A stretch of DNA of 64,000 nt from positions 1 through 64,000 of the forward strand of contig JBNJGS010000005.1 in assembly GCA_051747965.1 (NCBI GenBank). The letters run 5' to 3'. The notes under the pieces are model-generated. The model worked only from the letters and a program-made list of their open reading frames with translations, was not told the DNA's origin and did no database searches. This document shows, one piece after another, positions 54,890 through 62,051 of this stretch; within the stretch, counting starts at the first letter, position 1, and the number at the start of each line of letters is the position of its first letter. The position numbers and the translations under genes were made by a program. This DNA is from JAQIBY01 sp051747965 (GTDB lineage: Bacteria > Bacteroidota > Bacteroidia > Bacteroidales > ML635J-15).

Positions 54890-56023
54890 ATGAGAAGAAT
54901 TGGTATAATGATAATGATATTGCTTGCAGGGTATGGACTGTATGCACAGAATTTTGAAAACCTGAGTTTTGGCACAGACAGTACACTGGATATCATGACC
55001 TGGAATATTGAGTGGTTTCCGAAGAATATCAATACAACACCGGCACATGTCAGCAGTATCATAGAGTCTCTTGATCCGGACATTATTGCAGTACAGGAAA
55101 TTGACAGCACAGAAATATTTGAAGCCATGATCAATTCCATGCCGGATTATGAATACAGCATCTATTCATCATATTTCATGGGACTGGCTTATATCTATAA
55201 GACCGAAACAATTACTCCACAGAGTATTTATGAAATTTATACCGAATATGATTACTGGAATATTTTTCCCCGCTCCCCTCTTGTCATGGAATTCACATAC
55301 AAGGGCATGCCTTTCACCATTTTGAACAACCATCTGAAGTGCTGCGGTGACGGATCAATAGACATGGGAAACACCAATGATGAGGAATACAGGCGTTATC
55401 AGGCCACTGAACTACTAAAAACCTGGCTTGATGATGAAAAACCTGACATGAATGTGATTATGCTTGGCGATTTCAACGACATGCTTACTGACGAACCGAG
55501 CAACAATGTATTTCAGGCTTTCATAGATGATGCTGATAATTACGAATTCACAGATATGGCAATCGAAGAAGGCAACAATGACAACTGGTCCTACCCAACC
55601 TGGCCTTCTCATCTTGACCACATTCTCATTTCCGATGAATTGTTCGATATCCACAGCAGTAGCGGCTCGGGAACAAGCACCATCTTTGTTGATAACGCCT
55701 ACAGCAGTTATTATCATTATGATGAAAGCGTAACTGATCATCGGCCTGTAGGAATAAAACTCAAACCTGCTTATAACACAAAGCAGGATGTAACAGAAAG
55801 ACCTGTCAGCCTTTATCCCAATCCTGCCACTGATAAAATATTCATTGAAGGAGCAAAAAATGCCTCTATATGTATCATCAATACTTCAGGACAATGTGTA
55901 ACACAAATACACAGCCGGTCTGAAAAAACAGAGATTGATATCAGTGCACTTTCCCCGGGGGTTTACGGGCTGGTTGTTGATGACTCACAGAAAATATACA
56001 GGCAAAAAATAATCAAGTATTAA
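54890..56023 (+). CDS. Exported endonuclease/exonuclease/phosphatase family protein with T9SS sorting domain
   Basis: A 377-residue protein with a signal peptide ending GLYAQ. The EEP fold is clear: IMTWNIEWFP (metal-site Asn), IIAVQEID (catalytic Glu), ILNNHLKC, VIMLGDFNDM, and SHLDHILIS with a closing TDHRPVG (Asp-His). These are the metal-dependent catalytic residues of DNase I-like nucleases and phosphatases. A type A sorting domain follows (VSLYPNPATDKIFIEG to KIIKY). The enzyme is therefore sent to the surface or medium, probably to digest extracellular DNA or phosphodiesters. A near-consensus CATCTTTG lies 24 bases before the ATG. Confidence 0.9.
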   Translation: MRRIGIMIMILLAGYGLYAQNFENLSFGTDSTLDIMTWNIEWFPKNINTTPAHVSSIIESLDPDIIAVQEIDSTEIFEAMINSMPDYEYSIYSSYFMGLAYIYKTETITPQSIYEIYTEYDYWNIFPRSPLVMEFTYKGMPFTILNNHLKCCGDGSIDMGNTNDEEYRRYQATELLKTWLDDEKPDMNVIMLGDFNDMLTDEPSNNVFQAFIDDADNYEFTDMAIEEGNNDNWSYPTWPSHLDHILISDELFDIHSSSGSGTSTIFVDNAYSSYYHYDESVTDHRPVGIKLKPAYNTKQDVTERPVSLYPNPATDKIFIEGAKNASICIINTSGQCVTQIHSRSEKTEIDISALSPGVYGLVVDDSQKIYRQKIIKY

Positions 56024-56084
56024 TCCTGATCTTAGCGTGCCATGATTATCTGAGAGCAGGCATCCAATCATTCTGCCGGGCTGA

Positions 56085-56891
56085 TTAATATTGTGAGTCA
56101 GTAAACCTGTGTATCATGCGTATCAGATCAAAGTCGGCATACATAAATTCACTGCCGTCATCCTGAATCCAGCTTCCCTGAATTTTTTGCGGCACCATCA
56201 TTCCGTTTTGTTCCTGATAATTGGATAGTCTTCCCACCCATGGATGCAGGCTGCCCTGTCCCTTATACCGCATACACTCCATACTAACAATCCGGCCATT
56301 TGATGCAAATTCCACCACATAGCTCAGGTTTTCTTTCCAGCCTGTGTATACCAGACGTGCATGGTTTTCATCAATGGCTTCCCAGTGGATATTTTCATTC
56401 GGGAGTAAATTTGTAGGCATCCACACAGATTCACCCAGCCATCGCAACAACTCGCCCTGGTTTACTTTATAACCCTCTTCGTTAACAATACGAAAGCTGC
56501 CAAGGAGGAAAACTGCCATATTCCCATGCCCGCTGATGTAACTGTCATGAGCTGTAAACATCCTGGTTTTGCCCACCCAGACAAAGCCAGGTTTGCCGGC
56601 GGTGAGGGTCTGTTCTCCACGGATGTCCATCCATTTTTTTTCAGGCCCGTTACGAAATCTGCCCTTGTGTTCAATGCTTACACGAGTCACAAATGGCTGA
56701 GAATCGGTAAGAGCATAGCGAAAATAACGCTGAACCGGCTGGGGCAGATCTTTTAAGATACCATACCTGTAGGTTTTTATTGCCTGTGAATCATCTGTTT
56801 CCAACAGACGATTTATTTTTTTTTCTGCTGAGCAGGATAACAAATTCATCATCACTAAAATTAACAAAATTGCTTTACAAGGCTTACACAT
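56085..56891 (-). CDS. DUF6544 family lipoprotein
   Basis: A 268-residue protein with a lipoprotein signal (cysteine in LLSC, about residue 20). LPQPVQRYFRYALTDSQPFVTRVSIEHKG..., PGFVWVGKTRMF, GELLRWLGESVWMPTNLLP and GRIVSMECMRY follow the pattern of DUF6544 proteins, beta-rich envelope proteins of unknown function. It follows the flavodoxin gene by 17 bases and is the last gene of that minus-strand operon, converging on the nuclease gene. Confidence 0.75.
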   Translation of the reverse strand: MCKPCKAILLILVMMNLLSCSAEKKINRLLETDDSQAIKTYRYGILKDLPQPVQRYFRYALTDSQPFVTRVSIEHKGRFRNGPEKKWMDIRGEQTLTAGKPGFVWVGKTRMFTAHDSYISGHGNMAVFLLGSFRIVNEEGYKVNQGELLRWLGESVWMPTNLLPNENIHWEAIDENHARLVYTGWKENLSYVVEFASNGRIVSMECMRYKGQGSLHPWVGRLSNYQEQNGMMVPQKIQGSWIQDDGSEFMYADFDLIRMIHRFTDSQY

Positions 56892-56908
56892 ATCTTGTTT
56901 TTCCTGAA

Positions 56909-57388
56909 TTATTTATTTTGCATTTTTTCAATCATTTCCCGGATGGCTTCATCACGCCAGGATGCTACAGATTTTGTAACACCACTGACCTTTTTAACAA
57001 CCATCCGCTCAAGAAAATTCATCTCCTGAAAATTGAATTCCCCACCCATCACATATGCAGCCAGGGCATGCCTGCGCAGCATTTCAGGCCAGGCATCTTT
57101 CAGTTCCTGCTCATATCGTTGCTCATCCATCGCACAGATGTACAATCCAAGACGTTTATTCATCAGCTCATGCATGTTGCTTTCGCAAAACTTTTTCATG
57201 CGTTTCTGTATGGTGCCCGCATATATTGATGCTCCGAGGATGACCTGCTCAAATGCGGACAAATCAATATCCGTTTCGGATTTCAAATCAATGATGCGGC
57301 ACATTTTACGTCCAATTCCTTGCGCCAGTTCGTTGGCCACCTTTTCGGCGCTGCCGTGTTTGCTTGTGAATATAATTGCTGTTTTCAT
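56909..57388 (-). CDS. Flavodoxin-like protein (HemG-type flavodoxin_5 family)
   Basis: A 159-residue flavodoxin fold. AIIFTSKHGSAEKVANEL is the FMN phosphate loop (TSKHGSAEK), ASIYAGTIQKRMKKF the second FMN loop, and the C-terminal MNFLERMVVKKVSG region resembles menaquinone-dependent protoporphyrinogen oxidase HemG. HemG itself oxidises protoporphyrinogen in heme synthesis, but many relatives are general electron carriers, so heme function is not assigned. It lies between a short exported peptide gene and the DUF6544 lipoprotein gene. Confidence 0.82.
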   Translation of the reverse strand: MKTAIIFTSKHGSAEKVANELAQGIGRKMCRIIDLKSETDIDLSAFEQVILGASIYAGTIQKRMKKFCESNMHELMNKRLGLYICAMDEQRYEQELKDAWPEMLRRHALAAYVMGGEFNFQEMNFLERMVVKKVSGVTKSVASWRDEAIREMIEKMQNK

Positions 57389-57432
57389 ATTGATAATTTT
57401 TGCGAAAATTTATAGTTTAACTTCAAAGAAAA

Positions 57433-57633
57433 TCAGGGGGAAATGATAAAAGAATTCATTACCAAACCCCTGTGCCTGCATATCATAAAAATTTTGAGGC
57501 TTGTTTCTAATGAATGGCTGTACACCGGTTGATTCCTTGTTTTACGATTTTGTGCCGGCAGTATCAAAGGAGTTCCAGCCAGCAACAGCAGGACAATCAT
57601 CCACTTTCTCATAGTCATAATGGTTTTAAACAT
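57433..57633 (-). CDS. Short exported peptide, possibly a truncated or frameshifted gene
   Basis: A 66-residue open frame whose ATG shares one base with the stop of the preceding barrel lipoprotein gene. MRKWMIVLLLLAGTPLILPAQ is a good signal peptide, but the remaining ~40 residues look non-globular. In another frame the same DNA reads QNFYDMQAQGFGNEFFYHF and then PLIFFEVKL before its stop, resembling the last strand of a barrel protein. This could be a real small peptide, or the remains of an outer membrane protein gene that lost its middle and frame. Both readings are weak. Confidence 0.35.
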   Translation of the reverse strand: MFKTIMTMRKWMIVLLLLAGTPLILPAQNRKTRNQPVYSHSLETSLKIFMICRHRGLVMNSFIISP

Positions 57634-58316
57634 CAGAATTCGTATCTGAAGCCTATCCGATAAAATGAGCTACCCGGGTCGGTCATTGGTTCATCATTAT
57701 AGACATCATGGTAGATTTGTGAGCCACGGTAGATATCGGCATAAAAGCCAAGCCTGCCACCGTTTTGTAAATCAAAAGGCATGGAAGATATTCCCATCAG
57801 GAAACCACACGAAAATGCATAAAATTCTGCATCCGGCAGCCTGCCGTTCTCTGATCCAATCAGCGGAAGATTGGCCTGAGTAAGGCCACCAATTTTGTAT
57901 TGAAAGATACCACCATCACGCAGGGAATTGAGTATCGTGATATTGAATGTCAGAGGCAACATGAATTGGGATGAATATATATCCCTTTCTCCATCATAAC
58001 CCCTGTCAGTATCATGATAGGTAAATCTCTGTCGGCTCAGCATGTATTCCACGCCCGTTTCCAGACCATGCCGCCCTAGGGGAAAATACAAATGAGCGCC
58101 GGCATTGATTCCGGGCTTTGTGGCACCAGTATATGCATCAACAAAAAGCTCAGGTTCATCTGTTGTACCACGGCTTTCAACTATCCCGCCATGATTGTAC
58201 CCCAGCTGGACAGAATACTCAGTTTGCCGCCCATTTTCGGACATATCTTTTGCCGGTGCACAGGCAAGCACCAAAAGGCATAAAATGATAATAAATGTTT
58301 GTGTTCGTTTTTTCAT
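57633..58316 (-). CDS. Outer membrane beta-barrel-like lipoprotein
   Basis: A 227-residue protein from ATG 58316 (the open frame extends further upstream but through the operator region). The signal ends in LLVLAC, a lipobox. The mature part is strand-rich with alternating aromatic residues (YSVQLGYNHGG, HLYFPLGRHGLETGVEYMLS, LPLTFNITIL) and ends FYRIGFRYEF, a typical barrel C-terminus. It seems to be a lipid-modified small porin-like protein; no named family is recognised. It heads an operon with the short peptide, flavodoxin and DUF6544 genes. Confidence 0.72.
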   Translation of the reverse strand: MKKRTQTFIIILCLLVLACAPAKDMSENGRQTEYSVQLGYNHGGIVESRGTTDEPELFVDAYTGATKPGINAGAHLYFPLGRHGLETGVEYMLSRQRFTYHDTDRGYDGERDIYSSQFMLPLTFNITILNSLRDGGIFQYKIGGLTQANLPLIGSENGRLPDAEFYAFSCGFLMGISSMPFDLQNGGRLGFYADIYRGSQIYHDVYNDEPMTDPGSSFYRIGFRYEF

Positions 58317-58326
58317 CTTGCTTAAT

Positions 58327-58344
58327 TTTGATTTCGAAATCAAA
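58327..58344. promoter_or_regulatory. 18-bp perfect palindrome, candidate operator
   Basis: TTTGATTTCGAAATCAAA is perfectly self-complementary and lies 10 bases upstream of the barrel lipoprotein ATG. It falls just downstream of the predicted -7 box, i.e. at or just after the likely transcription start, the usual place for a repressor site. A perfect 18-base palindrome is expected by chance only about 0.25 times in 64 kb. Confidence 0.55.
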
Positions 58345-58352
58345 GTAAGAAA

Positions 58353-58387
58353 CAAGAATAAAAACAGGAGTCTCAAGTCTCCAAAAA
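58353..58387 (-). promoter_or_regulatory. Probable promoter of the barrel lipoprotein operon
   Basis: On the minus strand TTTTTG (58387-58382), a 21-base spacer and TATTCTTG (58360-58353), one base from the -7 consensus. The palindrome at 58327-58344 begins nine bases downstream. Confidence 0.5.
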
Positions 58388-58436
58388 GAGGTCTCACTTT
58401 CCTGTAATGGCCTGAATATATTGACATAACAAGAGG

Positions 58437-58479
58437 CCAAAAAACAGAAAAGCCTTCCTGGCAACAGGAAAGCTTTTCT
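58437..58479 (-). terminator. Terminator of the uspA-prohibitin operon
   Basis: On the minus strand AGAAAAGCTTTCCTG, a short loop and CAGGAAGGCTTTTCT form a long stem with one mismatch, followed by a T-rich run, 23 bases after the prohibitin stop. Confidence 0.8.
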
Positions 58480-58501
58480 AAAATATCATAATATAATCAA
58501 C

Positions 58502-59314
58502 TTACTGATTAAGTATCAAAGGCAATCCATCACTACCGGAACCAATGATAACAGTTTTTGCATTTTCGCTTGTCGATAGCTCCAGGGTGGTCTCAATACC
58601 ACGCATACGCAGTAGTTCGGGCGTGAGACTCTTATTGATGATTTTGTTGGCAGTAGCCTCACCTTCAGCTTCAATGCGTTTCCTTTCTGCTTCTTTCTGT
58701 TCTTTTTGCAGCTTAAACTCATATGCCAGGGATTCCTGTTCCTGTTTGAGTTTCATTTCAATGGCCTGCTTAATTTCAGGCGGCAGGTTAATTGATCTGA
58801 TCAATACTGCTTTGGTTGTGATGAAATTGGCATTCAGGATGCTTGTTGATTCTTCGATAATGGCATTTTCAACCTCGGCGCGCTTGGTGGAATATATTTC
58901 CTCTGCTTTAAAACGTCCCATTACCTGCCGCACAGTTGATCTCACTTCAGGAATAACCAACTGACTTTCAAACATTTCCCCAAAGTTCTTGTGCAGATAA
59001 GGAAGCTCGCGATATGTTGGAAAATACCTGACAGTGATATCAACATTTACGGAAAGACCGTTTTTATCAAGGACATCCATGGTTTCCTCTGTGGTTCTTT
59101 CTTTCACGTTATACACGATAAATTTGTTCCAGGGGGCTAAGACATGAAATCCTTCTCCATAAACATTTTCGGTATCCAGACCACCGCCAAATGGACGGAA
59201 AAGTACACCCCGCTCACCGGCATCAACGATTTTAAACATGGAATTACCGAATATCAGCAGCAACACCACGGCTATTCCGGCAATAATCAATAAATTTTTC
59301 GAATTCTTTTTCAT
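58502..59314 (-). CDS. Prohibitin/SPFH family membrane protein
   Basis: A 270-residue protein with one N-terminal transmembrane helix (residues 8-26) and a full SPFH domain: VDAGERGVLFRPFGGG, EGFHVLAPWNKF, DKNGLSVNVDITVRY and RSTVRQVMGRFKAEEIYSTKR. A coiled coil rich in Glu/Lys follows (about 195-225), then the typical LRMRGIETTLELSTSENAK tail. Such proteins form ring-like cages in the membrane and control proteases such as FtsH or respond to membrane stress. It starts 13 bases after the UspA gene, so the two are co-transcribed. Confidence 0.9.
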   Translation of the reverse strand: MKKNSKNLLIIAGIAVVLLLIFGNSMFKIVDAGERGVLFRPFGGGLDTENVYGEGFHVLAPWNKFIVYNVKERTTEETMDVLDKNGLSVNVDITVRYFPTYRELPYLHKNFGEMFESQLVIPEVRSTVRQVMGRFKAEEIYSTKRAEVENAIIEESTSILNANFITTKAVLIRSINLPPEIKQAIEMKLKQEQESLAYEFKLQKEQKEAERKRIEAEGEATANKIINKSLTPELLRMRGIETTLELSTSENAKTVIIGSGSDGLPLILNQ

Positions 59315-59327
59315 AATTTATGTTTTT

Positions 59328-60167
59328 CTATAAGTTTTCAGATGTATTTGGTTTCACACACATAACCGGGATATTTGAACCCATGATAACTTTTCTTGCC
59401 AGCGAACCGATGATTTTTTCTTTCAGGGAATTTTCCTGCTGAATCATAATGACAATGAGATCACCGTCCACATCATCTGCATAATCAAGAAGGGTATTGG
59501 CAACATTATCAACTCTGTTATTCATATCAAGCAATTTGGTTGTGCAGTGTATATTATGATTAACAAAGAAATCCCTGACCTGTTCTAACAAAAGACGAAT
59601 TTTTGTCAGTTTAAAATCTTTACTAGGGCTTGTCGCTGACACTACATTTACCTGCGACTGAAAATATCTGGCCAGATTTAGTGTCAGGTGAACTTTTTGG
59701 GTAGTACTTTTGCTCAAATCCAGTGGCAAAATGATACGCCTGCATCCTCTCCGGTGAAACTTGCCTTTGATACTGACCACCGGACATGGAGCTTCTTTGA
59801 TAATCCGCATGGTAACAGGCCCGATGGTATGCATTCTTGTTCCGATAAAAATGAAACGGGCTTTACTGCTGCGGGCAACTTCAAGGATGGATGGAACTAT
59901 CCTGCCTTTTTCTATTGAAAAGCTACACTCTACATTGGATTCTTCCTCTACATTCCTGCTCAACTTATTGAGCTTATCAGTTATTCCATCAAGATCATCA
60001 ATAAAACCTTTGCTTTCAGACTGATCTGTCAGCTTGCCGGTAATGACATGTAAGAGAATGATACGTGCATTAACAAGTCTGGCAATATTGTATGACTGTT
60101 CCAGGGCAATCATGGATTGTTCTGAAAAATCGACAGGCACAAGTATAGACTCGGTGGATGGATACAT
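59328..60167 (-). CDS. Universal stress protein with two tandem UspA domains
   Basis: A 279-residue cytoplasmic protein made of two UspA folds. The first runs SILVPVDFSEQSMIALEQSYNIA to VVSIKGKF with an ATP-type loop (FIGTRMHTIGPVTMRI). The second runs from about residue 150 (IILPLDLSKSTTQKVHLTLNLA) to PVMCVKPNTSE, where the loop is less canonical. Tandem UspAs are used under stress or energy limitation. It is the first gene of the uspA-prohibitin operon, transcribed from a strong promoter facing the nucleoside phosphorylase gene. Confidence 0.9.
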   Translation of the reverse strand: MYPSTESILVPVDFSEQSMIALEQSYNIARLVNARIILLHVITGKLTDQSESKGFIDDLDGITDKLNKLSRNVEEESNVECSFSIEKGRIVPSILEVARSSKARFIFIGTRMHTIGPVTMRIIKEAPCPVVSIKGKFHRRGCRRIILPLDLSKSTTQKVHLTLNLARYFQSQVNVVSATSPSKDFKLTKIRLLLEQVRDFFVNHNIHCTTKLLDMNNRVDNVANTLLDYADDVDGDLIVIMIQQENSLKEKIIGSLARKVIMGSNIPVMCVKPNTSENL

Positions 60168-60180
60168 GATAAATTTTTCT

Positions 60181-60188
60181 TACATTTG
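60181..60188 (+). promoter_or_regulatory. -7 element for the nucleoside phosphorylase gene
   Basis: TACATTTG is an exact plus-strand match, 38 bases before the ATG. The same octamer occurs inverted at 60205-60212 as the divergent promoter's -7 box, so the two start regions interlock. No -33 box is clear on this strand. Confidence 0.42.
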
Positions 60189-60204
60189 ATGTTCACATTA
60201 ATAA

Positions 60205-60236
60205 CAAATGTAAAACAAAAGACGGTATGAAACAAA
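60205..60236 (-). promoter_or_regulatory. Promoter of the uspA-prohibitin operon
   Basis: On the minus strand TTTG (60236-60233), a 20-base spacer and TACATTTG (60212-60205), all exact. The -33 box lies within the first codons of the divergent phosphorylase gene; the uspA ATG is 37 bases downstream. Confidence 0.62.
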
Positions 60237-61099
60237 TTCCAGCTTCAGAACTTATCCTCAACCCCGATGGAAGCATATATCACCTTAGATTGAAACCTGA
60301 GCAAATCGCTGATGACATTATCCTTGTCGGTGATCCGGGCAGGGTAAAAACCGTGTCATCATTTTTTGACAGCATTGATCACAAAGTTCAAAACAGAGAG
60401 TTTCTGACACATACAGGCACCTATAAAGGCAAACCCATTACCTGCATATCATCAGGAATCGGTACCGACAACATTGATATTGTCGTGAATGAGCTGGATG
60501 CGCTTGCCAATATTGATCTGGAAAAGCGGGTAGAAAAGAAAGAACACCGGTCACTGAACTTTATACGCATCGGCACAAGCGGAGGGCTACAGGAAAGCAT
60601 TCCGGTGGATACCTTTATTATGACTGACATTTCAGTGGGATTTGACGGCATGCTCAATTTTTATGCCGGCAGAAATGCCATTTGCAACCTGGATGCCGAA
60701 GCATCTTTTAAGCAACATATGGAATGGGACAGCATTCTCAACACACCATACGTTGTGGCTGCTTCAGAAATCCTGAAAAAACGGGTAGGCAAAGACCTGA
60801 AAGCCGGCATCACCATATCAGCTCCGGGATTCTACGGCCCGCAGGGACGGGTTCTAAGACTGGCATTGCGTGTTCCTCAATTGAATGAAAAAATGCGAAA
60901 ATTTGATTATAAGGGAAGCCAGATCACCAATTATGAAATGGAATCTTCAGCAATTTACGGACTTTCACGCATGCTGGGACATAATGCCCTTACAATTTGT
61001 GCGGTGATTGCCAACAGATACAACAAACAGTACAGCAAGGATTATCATCCAGTGGTAAAGAAGCTTATCAAAACTGTGCTTGACAGACTGGCAGAATAA
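60227..61099 (+). CDS. Nucleoside phosphorylase (uridine phosphorylase-like)
   Basis: A 290-residue PNP/UDP family enzyme. ADDIILVGDPGRVKTVSSFF is the phosphate-site loop, ISSGIGTDNIDIVVNELDAL and RIGTSGGLQESIPVD follow, and the nucleoside-binding segment is NYEMESSAIYGLSRMLG with the conserved MES. Phosphorolysis of nucleosides to free base and ribose 1-phosphate is expected; resemblance to uridine phosphorylase is the best guess. It is somewhat longer than the 250-residue standard. Single gene, divergent from uspA. Confidence 0.88.
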   Translation: MKQIPASELILNPDGSIYHLRLKPEQIADDIILVGDPGRVKTVSSFFDSIDHKVQNREFLTHTGTYKGKPITCISSGIGTDNIDIVVNELDALANIDLEKRVEKKEHRSLNFIRIGTSGGLQESIPVDTFIMTDISVGFDGMLNFYAGRNAICNLDAEASFKQHMEWDSILNTPYVVAASEILKKRVGKDLKAGITISAPGFYGPQGRVLRLALRVPQLNEKMRKFDYKGSQITNYEMESSAIYGLSRMLGHNALTICAVIANRYNKQYSKDYHPVVKKLIKTVLDRLAE

Positions 61100-61101
61100 A
61101 A

Positions 61102-61364
61102 CTGCATTTTCTGAAACTCCGGATTACGACGGAGAAATTAAGCTTAAAATCCGGATTAGATGCCGGCATGATAAAACATGATGGAAATCCTGTTGTAAGT
61201 CCAGCCAGAGATCTTGCCATCTTAACTGAAAATCAATTATAAGCTATCCATGCCCTGGCATGCTGATTCGTAAAGGGAAAAAATCATATCTTCCTGGAGA
61301 TATTGCATCACAATACGTCCAACAGGCTTTATTCATGCCACATCGGTCTGAGCAATCCACGTAA
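61102..61364 (+). pseudogene. Possible decayed coding sequence in a 317-base intergenic region
   Basis: No intact gene lies between 61100 and 61416. The frame 61102-61242 reads 46 codons with natural composition (SGLDAGMIKHDGNPVVSPAR, then DLAILTENQL) before its stop. Another frame, 61260-61364, continues with MLIRKGKKSYLPGDIASQYV and further residues. The two read like one gene split by a frameshift with no start or end. I do not recognise the family. Chance is possible, but codon composition resembles neighbouring genes. Confidence 0.3.
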
Positions 61365-61416
61365 ATGGCGGAAGGCAAACCAAAGCAAGCTCATAATCAA
61401 AAACAGAAGGAAGAAT

Positions 61417-61998
61417 TTATTCAAAGGCAATAAAGTCCGTGTTGGTACTGCCATATCCATCAATTCTGCCACCGTGCTCCAAGTTTTTCACCGTCATTTT
61501 TACCGGCACCTGTTTTCCGGACTTATATGCTTCCAGCATGTCATCATCCATAGCCTTCTTTAAGGCTGTTTCGTTGTTGATATGAATAAAACTGAATACA
61601 TTGATGTTCTGTCCTTCCACCTCAAGCTGAAAATCTTTAAGGTCTTCGTTTTCCACAATCACCGCAGGTTGTCCACTCATTTCATCTAATTGTAACCGGC
61701 CTTCAATCAGAAATTCACCCGCAAGGCCAAAATTGTATTCATCATGTGGCTCATAATAATATTCGGTAATTTCTTTTCCGAGCACTTCTTTGCCGGTTTC
61801 AAGCTCTGTCAGGACATAATGTTTGTTCTGTACCTGATCAGTCTTTTCTGTAGGGCTTTTGGAAGCTTCCTTTTCGGGATTTTCCTTCTTTGCCTCCCCG
61901 GTCGTTTCACTACCATTCTGGCTTTCACTACTTTTTTGATCACATGCAGCTGAAACAAATACAATTGCTGCCATTAGAATAATTTGCTGAATTTTCAT
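61417..61998 (-). CDS. Lipoprotein of unknown function
   Basis: A 193-residue lipoprotein with lipobox VSAAC (cysteine 19), followed by a low-complexity Ser/Glu/Lys linker (about residues 20-58) and a small beta-rich domain (59-193). The domain reads KEVLGKEITEYYYEP, EFLIEGRLQLDEMSGQ, DFQLEVEGQNINVF and VPVKMTVKNLEHGGRIDGYG. The linker suggests a domain held away from the membrane. I do not recognise a named family. The gene stands alone, 53 bases downstream of the GH20 gene on the same strand. Confidence 0.75.
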   Translation of the reverse strand: MKIQQIILMAAIVFVSAACDQKSSESQNGSETTGEAKKENPEKEASKSPTEKTDQVQNKHYVLTELETGKEVLGKEITEYYYEPHDEYNFGLAGEFLIEGRLQLDEMSGQPAVIVENEDLKDFQLEVEGQNINVFSFIHINNETALKKAMDDDMLEAYKSGKQVPVKMTVKNLEHGGRIDGYGSTNTDFIAFE

Positions 61999-62051
61999 AA
62001 GTCAATAATTTTTTTTAAAAATAAGCATTACTTGTAAAATAGAAAAACAGA

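Noticed and set aside
61303..61563. 86-codon plus-strand open frame overlapping the lipoprotein gene
   Set aside because: Basic, low-complexity translation overlapping the 3' end of a gene with a clear lipobox; not credible.
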